Assembly: GCF_008831285.2 (NCBI RefSeq)
Contig: NC_045139.1
Location: 29,243,206 to 29,307,205 of the forward strand
Source: Nymphaea colorata
Taxonomy: Eukaryota > Streptophyta > Magnoliopsida > Nymphaeales > Nymphaeaceae
Direction: 5' to 3'
DNA: 64,000 bases
Shown here piece by piece: positions 1 to 10,151 of this stretch. Below the pieces are notes generated by a model. It saw only the letters and a program-made list of their open reading frames with translations, ran no database searches and had not been told where the DNA came from. Position 1 is the stretch's first letter. Each line of letters begins with the position of its first letter. A program made the position numbers and the translations under genes.

Positions 1-1560
1 CAGTTTACTACTGACTCTGCTCTGATTAATGTTTAGGTAAAATTTACAAAACATGATATACACCACCAATAGTGTTCCCATTGTTCTCTATTTGGGCGAC
101 TTTCTATTTTGTGTATGAAAATTAATCAAGAAGCACTATACAATATTTAATAAAATAAAAAATGCTTAATGTTCCTCATCCCCCTCCAGTATTTCTTAAT
201 ATCAAGTTACTTGATATTAAAATAATGTTTTCGGATGTGTGAAAAAAGAAAAGGGGACCATGAAGCAGATGTGACATTATATAAACCACCAAGCACTTTC
301 CACACTTTAATGAAATGGAAAAGGTGATTATGAATGAGGGGAATTTTTCCCCGATATTAACGTGCAAGGGCTGGGAGGGTGGTCCTTAAAAAAGTGGGTT
401 CACGGTAGCTTGGTGAAGGAAAGGGCGTGGTTGGTTGGACGCAGTCACGGCCACCGCATCAATGCATGAGAGCGAGGGTTGGCGTCCTCGACCAGCCATT
501 TTCATCACTTATGCTGCTAGTTAGCTGCCCCACATTTCCCTTTCACTTCCGTTAATACCTATGTAACAAACACTCCACATTTCACTTCATATAATGCTTT
601 CTTTCATACTATATGTGTGCCAAAAGATCCTCTCTTTTTGTTTCTCTTTCTCTCTCTCTCTCTTGTTTTTGTATGTAGGAGACCTCTTGTCCTTAAATTT
701 TGTTATATATTCCCATTTTATCGGCTCTCTCTCTCTCTCTCTCTCTCTCTCTAATATATATAACGCCTAATTGGTACAACATTTTTAACATTTTAAAGAC
801 AATTTCTCCCTCTTTCTTTTTTGTCTATATAAACTTTTATTGCAGTTACTTTGTTGTGGAAAAAGCTTTAGATGGCCTTCATAGATAGACTCTATTTTTT
901 CTGAGTGTTTCTGAATTATTTTCTCGGTGGTTATTTGTAATTTCTTATACATTACATCAATATTTGTGAATACCTAAAAAGTTAAGTAGTCATTTGTAAT
1001 TTTTTTTAAAACTTTAAGGCAATTTTGTGTTATTTTAACTCCAACTTTTTAATATGCAAGCTGGTAACAGTTCATTTCCAAAAAAAAAAAAAAAAAAACT
1101 AATTTTTTTTCTTTCATATCTAATATAGGATTTCAAAAATCTATCTAGCACATTTGTTTTTGTTGCTCTTGCAGTTGTGTTTGATAGTTTGGATCTCAGA
1201 TTCAAAGCTACATTAAAAAGTATATTTTGATAGACAACAAAGATTTTAAATCCAATATGCAGATTTAAGGTCGGTAGAAAATTCAAACTTAAATCCATAA
1301 GAATCTCAGAAGATCCACGAACACAACCCAAAATACTAACCAAACAAACACAACCCAATGATAATGAAACAAACACATGTTGGATCTCATTACCAGCGAT
1401 CTCACAATTGGACGCCTACGATCCAGCCAGCGAGCTTACTATTCTGACAGGGATCCAGATGAACCTGCCATTGGTTGGCTCGATTGGATCATTTCGTAAG
1501 CGGCGGCAAACCTGTGGCGGCCTCCCTCTCTCCTCTGCGTCTCTGAGAGAGGCAATCCGA
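1..1560. other. Upstream intergenic DNA, 5' of GATA
   Basis: No gene is supported here. The stretch is AT-rich, with CT tracts near 648-662 and 727-752 and a poly-A run near 1080-1098. A module of about 65 bp at 670-735 is related to one at 44655-44720 (separate entry). The GATA promoter should lie in the last few hundred bases, but I see no convincing TATA box. The reading frame of GATA exon 1 is open upstream to 1408 and includes an in-frame ATG at 1459. Confidence 0.6.
670..735 (+). repeat. Copy of a dispersed pyrimidine-flanked repeat module
   Basis: This segment reads aggagacctcttgt, then ttatatattcccattttatcggctc and a CT run. About 44 kb away, 44655-44720 reads aggggacttcttgt, then atacattctcattttatcggctc and a CT run. 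By eye roughly four fifths of the bases match. The second copy lies inside the larger duplicated block at 43.9-45.0 kb. The family is unknown. Confidence 0.55.
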
Positions 1561-4500
1561 ATGCCTCCTTCCGTTATCCAAACGCCCCGATTCCTCCTCC
1601 ACCACCATCATCACCACCACCGCCACCAATGGCGTTTCCCACTCCCCTCCGCTTCAGACGCTCTCCACTCCCGCCGTCGTCTCCCCAGAAGGCCTCCTCC
1701 CTCCCACTCTTGGGTCAGGGCGTCTCACTCCCTGCCCGACACTCAAACACTCGTCTCTTCCTCCTCAAGCGCGAGCTCTAGCCCCCACCCCTCCTCCGAG
1801 ATTCTTCGGACCAGGGAAGCCCTCGTCTCCCGCCAGAAGACGGCCGTCGAGGTCGTGGAGGAGTACCTGGACAGGCTGCGGCGGACGGAGCCCCTTCTCC
1901 GATGCTTCCTCCACGTCGCCACCGAGGCCGCCCTCCGGGAGGCGGAGGACCTCGACCGGAGAATCGCCGGGGGCGAGGAGGTCGGGGAGCTGGCCGGCGT
2001 TGTCGTCGCTGTGAAGGACAACCTCTGCACTGCGAATATGCCGTCCACGGCAGGGTCGAGGATCCTTGAGGGTTACCGCCCCCCTTTCGATGCTACTGCT
2101 GTGCGGAGGATGCGGGAGCGCGGAGCTATTGTGGTTGGAAAGACGAATATGGATGAGTTCGGGATGGGGAGCAGCACAGAGGGCTCCGCTTTCCAGGTCT
2201 TGTTTGTTCACCTTTCCTCCCTTCAAGAATTGGATTTTGAATTTGGGTGTGAATTCACCAGAAATGTGAAACTAAACGAATGAGGAGATATGCATCTGGG
2301 GCTGCATCAGTTTGTCATAAATTTGTTTACTTGAGTTGAATTGTTCAGACCATCGTAGTTTCCATAGTGACTAAAGTTGTCTCGTATTTTACATAAAAAA
2401 TGGCGAATAGTGAAAATGCAACGGAAACAACAAATTTGAGAGGTCCTGTCCTTTTTCGAATGGAGCTGCTCTCCCAGTTCGTAAGTCAGAATCCTTCTTC
2501 TGCAACTACACTGTTTTTCACTTACAATTGGAAAAGCAACTGCGTTCTCCATGTTCTTTCTTTTCTCCCTTCTAATGCTAATTTGATCACTGTATGATTA
2601 ATTGAAAGCAATTTACTGTACATGCCGTAAATCAACTTATACTCTTGATGGGAAAGTTTTTTGATTAAGTAATGTCTAATTTGATCTCAGCTTAATCTCT
2701 TCTTGTTCTTGTTTGGTTCCGTTGTTTCCTGATAGGCAACTCTGAACCCTTGGGATACATCTCGTGTTCCTGGCGGATCATCCGGTGGATCTGCTGCTGC
2801 TGTTGCTGCACGACAATGTGTCATTTCTTTGGGAAGTGACACTGGTGGAAGTGTCAGACAGCCTGCATCCTTTTGTGGCGTTGTGGGAATAAAACCAACG
2901 TATGGACGAGTTTCTCGCTTTGGGCTCATGGCATATGCATCGTCACTGGATGTTGTTGGGTGTTTTGGTTCTTCAGTTGTTGACAGTGCAATCCTTCTCC
3001 AGGTGATATCTGGCCATGACAAGATGGATGCCACGAGTAGTAAGCATGTGGGTGGTCTTGTGCTTGACTTCCCTTTTCTTTTCACGACTGCACCAATTAA
3101 GGAAATGCATGCTTTAACAGAGACCGTTCTTCAAAGTTTCATAGGAAATTGTTGGATTTCAGATAGTCAGTCTTGCTTGTTTGATTGTTCCTTTGTTCCT
3201 AGTTAACTGCGTCACTTTCTTCATATTTCAATTTGCATTACAAGATTTCTTAGGTAGGCAAATATGACATGGACAAACTCATAGGGCATCAAAATTTGAT
3301 TATTCTTTGTCTTGTCGTTGCATGACTGCTTCAGGATGTTCCCAAATATGCATCTGAGCTTTCACCTAAAGAGTACCTGGAATCGAAACCTTTGAAGGGA
3401 TTAAGAGTTGGTGTCATCCGTGAAACGTTAGGGGAGGGTGTGGATTTAAGTGTAGCATCCTCAGTTCAGGGTGCTGTTTCACACTTGGAAGAGCTTGGAG
3501 CTGCAGTAAGGGAGGTTTACTTCTATCCTGCACCATCATTGCTTACACATCTTGTCCAGATCTACCTTTATTTTGTTATTCGTTTCCTGGATCTGATTCA
3601 ATGTCCTTATGATGTATTTTAGAGACAATTCAAGCAAGTATTACATTTTGTGGCTTCTTCAAACAATGTGCAGGTATCTGTGCCCTCTTTTGATCTTGGG
3701 TTACCGGCATATTACATCTTGGCATCATCTGAAGCTTCTTCTAATTTGTCACGTTATGATGGTGTAAGGTGCTTGCCTAGGAAGCTTGAGATATACTTGT
3801 TCTGAATTTCATGGTTCTATCCTTTTACTTGTGCAACGATTGTGCTGGTCTAATAAAGCTGCAAAATTCAGCTTGTCAGATAGAATGATTCTGGTAGTTG
3901 ACAAGATTTTCACACCTGTATATCTGAATGTTCTGTAGTGTTTCATTGTGGCAGATATGGAAATCAGGTTTCAGCTGGTGAGCTTCGTTCTGTCTATGGA
4001 AATTCACGGGCCAATGGATTTGGTCCTGAGGTGAGTTTCGTTTAGATATCTGTCATCAAGACATATTTGAGAATCAACTTTGTTCCTTGTAATGTCTTAT
4101 GTATTGACATCAGATAATGCTTATCTCTAGGTTTTGCACCATGTCTTGAAATGAGTTTATGATGTTTCTTCAGGTCAAAAGGCGAATATTGATGGGAACA
4201 TATGCTCTTTCTGCTGGATATTTTGATGCATACTACAAACGGGCACAGAAGGTATGAGATACTGTCTGTGTTGTCTAACATATTGAGATGCTTGGATATA
4301 GATATTAACCTTGGATTAGTTCTCCTTCATTTTTATGTGCGTGAAGAAGAATTCATGAACTCATTGGTGTCTTAGGTAAGGACTCTCGTCCAGAAAAGCT
4401 TCAAGGCAGCGTTAGATGAAAATGACCTACTTGTTTCCCCTGCTGCTCCAACAGTTGCATATAAAATAGGTAGCAGACGATCTTTCTGTTCCTTTGCATG

Positions 4501-6696
4501 AAGTTCTAGCTGTGTGCGGTTCATCCTTATGTGCCAAACTGGAAGTCATATTGTAATGTTTTGACAGGTGAAAAAGCGAATGACCCTTTGGCAATGTATG
4601 CTGGTGATATCATGACAGTAAGTTCTTTTAGACGCTCTTAGCAGTCTTCGTATTCAGATATGTGCTGCAATGTATCTATGCTAGTATATGGTATGAATGG
4701 GATTGGCTGGTCTAAGATGATTATATTCTGAAAAGAGCAGTACAAGTCACCGATTTCAGTGGGTTGTTCTTTACCACAAATTTAGGTGGAACTTGCAGTC
4801 TCTTGTAATTTTCAGTTTTTAATTCAAGAAGAATAAAAGGTGTTAGCTTTTCTGCTTCTAAAATTTAGTCTGCTCCAGATTTCTTAATAGAAATTTTGAT
4901 CACTTAATGGTACATCTAATGGTACAAAGTGCTTACATGTTAGATAGCCAGACTTCCTGTTTGTTTTCTTTTTTCCACTTCTTTGTGATCCAACTTGTTT
5001 TATTGCCGGAGTTTCAATTAGTACCCTGTTGAGCTTGAGCTTCCATAGTAATCTACTAACCTTGAACCCATAGTCTGCTTGATGACCCGAGTTCACTCCA
5101 AAATTAATTTTCTGCGCTCAAGCAGCCTCTTTATGGTTTCTTTTCTGAAAAATGGAAATGCCAGCTCCTGTTACCACTAGCCAAGTTTTGGACACGTGGA
5201 TCATGAGTATGGTGAGAGAGCTACTCGTTAGCATAAGGGAATCCACTCTAATGCCAAGAATCTTTCAATTTTCCCATCTAAAGATGAACAAGCAGATTAG
5301 GGTCAGTCTTTTCTTATATATCATGTGCTGGGAATAGGAATGGTATAACTGATGAAGTTATGCCTTGTGAAAATATCATTCATGAATTTATTTATGGTGC
5401 CTAATGGGATCTGACTGCACCTTCCTTACATTCTGAGTACATCTGGTGTCTTCTGACTTGACTTTTTTCAATCAGGTAAATGTGAATTTGGCTGGATTGC
5501 CTGCTTTGGTCCTGCCATGTGGGCTGGTTGAAGTCAACAACACAAGTCTTCCTGTAGGTCTTCAGATGATTGGTGCAGGATTTGATGAGGTAACATCTTT
5601 TTTAAGTTTTTTATGCTTAAGTGAAACCTTTTTATTATGGCCTGGAAGAAGAAAGGATCTTTGTGATGGTATGTAGTATGTTTGATTTTTAAAGTGGAGC
5701 AGCACGAATATGTCAGAGTTATTATTAGAAACTTTACCTGTAAATCATGCCTTCACTTCACCCAGGCTCCGACGTGGTCCTGGACCCCAAAGGCAAGGGG
5801 GATAAAGTGGACCAGCATGAATATGTCAGAGTTATTATCAGAAAACTTTACCTGTAAATGTTGCCTTCACCCAGGCTCTGATGCAGTCTAGGACCCCAAA
5901 GGCAGGGGGAGGGACCTCGTCCGGGCAGTGGATGACCCCGCTCACCTGGAAATCATGCTTTCAGTTTAGCAAAGTCACATAGTATTGGAGCTTATATGAG
6001 GTTGGATGATGCACCCTTTGCTGAAACTCGATGGTTCTTTGTTGTTCGAACATCAAAAGGCTACTTATGGCACCGTATTTCTGACTTCAAACCATAACAA
6101 ATGCAATAAATGCTTCCATTTTCTTCCAATTATCCTGTCCGTTTATATTTTTTTTGGAGCACTGCAAGCTAGATTAAATATAAGTAGGACTGGTAGTTTG
6201 GGTTTTATACAGGACCACTGTTATTCCAAAGACGGTCTGTTATTGGTGGCTGGATGGGTATTTGGAAGGAAAGAAATGCTAATGCTAAACACTATGACCA
6301 GAAATTGCATAATCTCTGGCTCATATGTGCATGTGAAAAGTGAAGCTTTTGATGTATATGCAAGGCTTACTGCAGTTAAGTCATGAGTGGGTGTTGTATT
6401 GCCTTGCCTAGTGTTCTGGTCTCTTCCTGTATGGGCTTTCTTGCTATGCCGTTCCTTCTTGTCAAGAAGGAAAGAAAGTTGCAGTGGAGTTTAAGAAGTA
6501 GCTTGCCTAGCCGATTAGATGATTTTTTTGTTTGATGAACTGAGTCGGGTTCTATGTACGCTTATCTACTCTAAAGTCTAAACCAATTACATTGTTGTTC
6601 CAGGCAACATTATTGAGAGTTGGACACATATTCGAACAGACACGTCAGAGCTCACAATTTATCCCGCCTATGTTGGCAGATGATTTTGTATCCTAA
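1561..6696 (+). CDS. GATA: Glutamyl-tRNA(Gln) amidotransferase subunit A, organellar
   Basis: Amidase subunit of GatCAB. It releases ammonia from glutamine so that Glu-tRNA(Gln) becomes Gln-tRNA(Gln) in chloroplasts and mitochondria. Exons: 1561-2196, 2736-3047, 3335-3514, 3674-3768, 3955-4030, 4174-4251, 4376-4469, 4568-4617, 5476-5589 and 6604-6696, all GT-AG and in frame, giving 575 residues. The amidase-signature triad is visible: K152 (VAVKDN), S227 (PGGSSGGSA) and S251 ([11 protein letters not shown]). The K-to-nucleophile spacing of 99 residues equals that remembered for bacterial GatA (K79/S178). Residues 1 to about 75 are rich in Ser, Arg and Pro and look like a transit peptide; they carry seven consecutive His (14-20). 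I chose the ATG at 1561. An in-frame ATG at 1459 would add 34 residues, and I cannot exclude it. Exon 1 is GC-rich. Intron 9 carries a 113-bp tandem duplication. Confidence 0.95.
5691..5915 (+). repeat. 113-bp tandem duplication in GATA intron 9
   Basis: Two adjacent copies begin at 5691 and 5804. Both start aaagtgga, contain gaatatgtcagagttattat and tttacctgtaaat, and end ggaccccaaaggca followed by a G run. Several substitutions and small indels separate them, so the duplication is not very recent. It lies wholly in the intron between the last two coding exons. Confidence 0.8.
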
Positions 6697-8123
6697 CACC
6701 TGCATGTCTAGAAGGGTGGCGAAGCCTGATACACCATAATGAAACTTTGGCGAAGGTGAGTTTTTTTTTTTTTTTTTTGGCTTTCTAAGAATTCCTCGGT
6801 GGACTTGCATGCTCTTCAACCCTAATTCCTCAATAACTTGTACCATCCTCTTCAACCCTGAAAGTTTGCCACTTCATTGGTTTTATCAGGTCTGTCATCT
6901 ACTGGCACCTTATTATCCAAAGAATGGAAACCAAAAGTGCTCGAAGATGGACTTTTGGCTGAACACCTGTTTGAATGAACCTACTTCAGGAAGCTGCTCA
7001 AACTAGAGATTCAGCATTTTCGTTAAGATTGTACAGGGTCTCGTTAGGCAGGTGCCATTTTAGTGGCTTATTTAGTTTAGTCTTCATTTCTGCATTTGAT
7101 CAGCTATTGCTTTTATGATGCCTTGATCGGTTTTAGTTATATCAACCTAACAGTGTAAGCTCTTCCTGCGCAATAAGGGAAATGGCCATGGTTTTGAGTC
7201 ATGAAGCGCTAGAATTACCACCTTTTTGTGGTGGGTTGAGGTTAAGATTAGGAGATGCCATACTCAGTAGGTTGATTCAGATTCTTGTTGCCATTTTCGA
7301 AATTCTTTCTGTACGCCTTAACTTTGCCGTATAAGGCCAGTGTATGATTTTATTTGGAGTTGAAATTGAGAGGGTAAATTTGGCATTTCTCCATGTCCAT
7401 CTACTGTATTACATGCCAGGTACTTCCACAAATAAATCCTGTAAACTTGAAGTTAATTTTTTAAATCACTAAGTGCAGTGAGGTTTCGGAGTTCTTAGTA
7501 ACATTTCAGGTGAAAGTAACTTGTAAGGGCACTTTGTGGGGTCGTGTGTGTCTTTAGAGGTCTCTGCAGCAACGGCTACAATGAGGCCGAACACTCTTCG
7601 TTCTCATGAAGTCTCCAATCAGGAATGCTCAGGCTTAGATGCTAAATGTTTTGATGCTACTAATTAACGTTGAGACAACTTAATTCTCGCTTGAGGCTCT
7701 ACAGATTTGAATTCAATGAAGTAACCGTCAGGAATTTTGAGGAACTGCTTGGAACACTTTTTTTCCTCCCTTTCTTCGGGTGATTCCAATGAAGTAACCG
7801 TAAGGAATTTTGAGGAGCTAGTCTCTGGTAGTCATTCTTTAAGATAATTCATCCAAATCCCTAATGCTAAGTTGTTGTTCTAATGCTAGTGAAGAAGAAA
7901 GGGGACAAGCATGGTTGGGTGCCAAATGAAGGAAAGAGGACAAGGAAAGAGCCTCGAAAAATTTGATAGGAAGTGACAAGAGAAAAATGTTTATAAAACA
8001 GTTATATAAGTAAAATAGGATGTAAGTGGAAGTGGTAAAACACAAAATTTCAATAACTCAACAAAAAAGTAAAATTAAAGTCAATGAAAATTTAGCTGTA
8101 TAGTACAATAACATGGTCTCACA

Positions 8124-8131
<8 letters not shown>

Positions 8132-8196
<65 letters not shown>
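8132..8196. repeat. (TA)n microsatellite
   Basis: About 32 uninterrupted TA units follow a short GT run. The open frame across it (Tyr-Ile repeats) is an artefact. Confidence 0.95.
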
Positions 8197-8201
<5 letters not shown>

Positions 8202-8490
8202 GTATTTTACATTTTGTTGCTAAGAGGAGAATAAGAACAAAGGCCACTTTGTATGTCTTTGCTCATGAAACTATTTTCTTACGTTTTATCTTCTACGACG
8301 TAATCCAGCTATAGGAAGTCACAAAGTTCAGTAACTACACAAACTAAATCCAGCCCGTTTGGCTTCACCAAAAAGCAAGAACAAAAGGAAACTTCCGTCA
8401 CCTACAAAGCACGATGATGAAGGAACGTTTTATTGGGAAGAAATGAGAAGAGTTGAATAAGGCAAAGAAAAAAAAGGTTAAGGCAAAGAT

Positions 8491-8495
8491 AAAAA
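8491..8495 (-). terminator. Pol III T-run terminator of tRNA-Glu
   Basis: Read on the minus strand, five consecutive T lie two bases past the discriminator base. A longer T run at about 8468-8475 could serve as backup. This is the standard Pol III stop signal. Confidence 0.7.
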
Positions 8496-8497
8496 GG

Positions 8498-8571
8498 TTC
8501 CATTGCCGGGATTTGAACCCGGGTCGCCTGGGTGAAAGCCAGGTATCCTAACCGGACTAGACGACAATGGA
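8498..8571 (-). tRNA. tRNA-Glu (anticodon UUC)
   Basis: On the minus strand the gene starts TCCATTG, which pairs perfectly with 3' CAATGGA (7 bp), followed by discriminator A. The D arm contains GTCTAGTCCGGTTAGGAT. The anticodon arm is CCTGG-CTTTCAC-CCAGG, giving anticodon TTC (Glu). The T arm is CCGGG-TTCAAAT-CCCGG, with B box GGTTCAAATCC. There is no intron. On the minus strand, CAACAA lies just upstream, the usual plant tRNA start context, and a T5 run follows 2 nt past the 3' end as a Pol III terminator. It is nuclear-type and would serve cytosolic translation. It diverges from HGH1, whose ATG is 127 bp from the tRNA 5' end. Confidence 0.96.
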
Positions 8572-8698
8572 TTGTTGAGCTAAGGCCGAAACACATTCTT
8601 GATATTATGTGTCTACGGATTCTGTCTTCCCTCGGTTTTATTCACCCGTTCCCGGGTAGCGCTGCCGTTTCAGAAACTTCGGTGATCCCTCTGCGGCA

Positions 8699-10119
8699 AT
8701 GGCCAGCGAACTCGAAGAACTTTTTGGGTTTTTATCCTCCCCATCTCCCCAAGTGAGCTTTCTCGAACTTCATCTGTTGTCTTCTTTTTTCTCTGTTTCT
8801 TACCCAATTCATTACCATCGTCTACTCTTGACTTCTCCCTCTTTCTTTCTCTCGTTGAACATTTTCTTTCTGCCACAAATCTATGGTATCAGAACAAGGA
8901 AAAAAAAAAAAGTCTTGCAGGTAGGAAAGACAAGGTCCATGGCTAAAAATCCTATTGTAGGGGATCGTTATTTATGGCTGGAAGATGAGTTCGAGCCACT
9001 AATAATATGATGGGAACCCTCTCAGCCCTTATTTCTAGTGAAATATAAACGAGGATTTGTCTTGATGGTGGTCACCAATCCTTCTTGTGTGCCCTCATCA
9101 TATCTGTACTTCCCCTTATTGGTATTTGGCAGTTCCAACCAGAAGCACGGAGTCTCGCTGGACACCGTGGACATGTTATCTTCTTGTTGGTGGCCAGACT
9201 AGGAAGTTGTTGCATAACTTCGGTCGGAAGACGACGAAATTTCGACGACGATGTTGTAGCTGCACCATTTGAACTGAAGTTATGAAGATCAGGTTGTGAG
9301 CTCAACAGTGGAAAACTAGAATTGCAGACCTTGTAGCAGAAGTAAGGAATGAATAAGTTAGGAGAATAGCTTGTTGATGTGGTATTGTGAGGACTTGTCT
9401 CGACGACCACGGTGCATTTTTTTTTTATCATAATACGGATGTTGGAGGGCTTAGTGCATAGTCGTTATTGTTCTCGTGAATTTCGCTCGGATGGGTGGTC
9501 AATCAAGAATGCACGTTTTTATCTTTCTCAATAGAATACCCAAAGACGTTTTTTCTTAAGGACTGTCGCCGTTCACGACTTGTTTTATTGCAGTAGAACT
9601 TTACTATATTCTATATCACGCATTTTGATGATCTTGTGACGTTTTAAGTACAAAGATTATCACATCGCGTTTCTGTGACTACACTTGTTTCAAATCACAA
9701 GAATCTGCTAGTAACTCGGAGCGCGTAAAGTGAACTAGGAGGTTAGATAATGTCGTTATGGTTCCCTTGTGCATGATGAAGCTCACGTACCTGTTTTCAT
9801 TTGCTTATTTAATTATTTTTTTTGCTCTTGCCAATGAGCGTGTAATATTGATTCCTGTAACAAGCTATCATTAACTTGTTTCTTTTTGCTGTTGCAAATT
9901 CAGTTAAGGAGAGCAGCTGTTGATATTGTTCGAGGCTTGACTGGTACAGATGATGGATTGCAAACTTTTGCTCAAAATTCAGACAAAGCCGTGGCTGCTC
10001 TTTCCCGGCTTTTAGTAGAAAATAAGGTCTGGACAATTTGTACGGTATTTCTATTTGTTTCTGGAGTTGTTTCCTAATTTTCTTCTATTAATGATGTTGA
10101 ATGATGCAACAGGAGATGA

Positions 10120-10151
<32 letters not shown>

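Larger units (their letters stand above)
6697..8497. other. GATA 3' flank and intergenic DNA
   Basis: This holds the GATA 3' UTR and spacer, with no supported gene. A direct repeat of about 30 bp, containing aatgaagtaaccgt and aggaattttgagga, occurs at 7714-7743 and 7787-7816. A long TA microsatellite lies at 8132-8196. Short open frames here are AT-rich or repeat-driven and resemble no protein I know. Confidence 0.6.

Noticed and set aside
1765-2226. Long antisense open frame over GATA exon 1
   Set aside because: The sense frame carries the amidase signature; the reverse frame is a by-product of GC-rich codons.
8123-8314. Open frame with Tyr-Ile repeats
   Set aside because: Translation of the TA microsatellite.
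8884-8895. tggtatcagaac, resembling the primer-binding site of plant LTR retrotransposons, in HGH1 intron 1
   Set aside because: No paired terminal repeats or coding remains could be recognised around it; at most an old fossil fragment, or chance.
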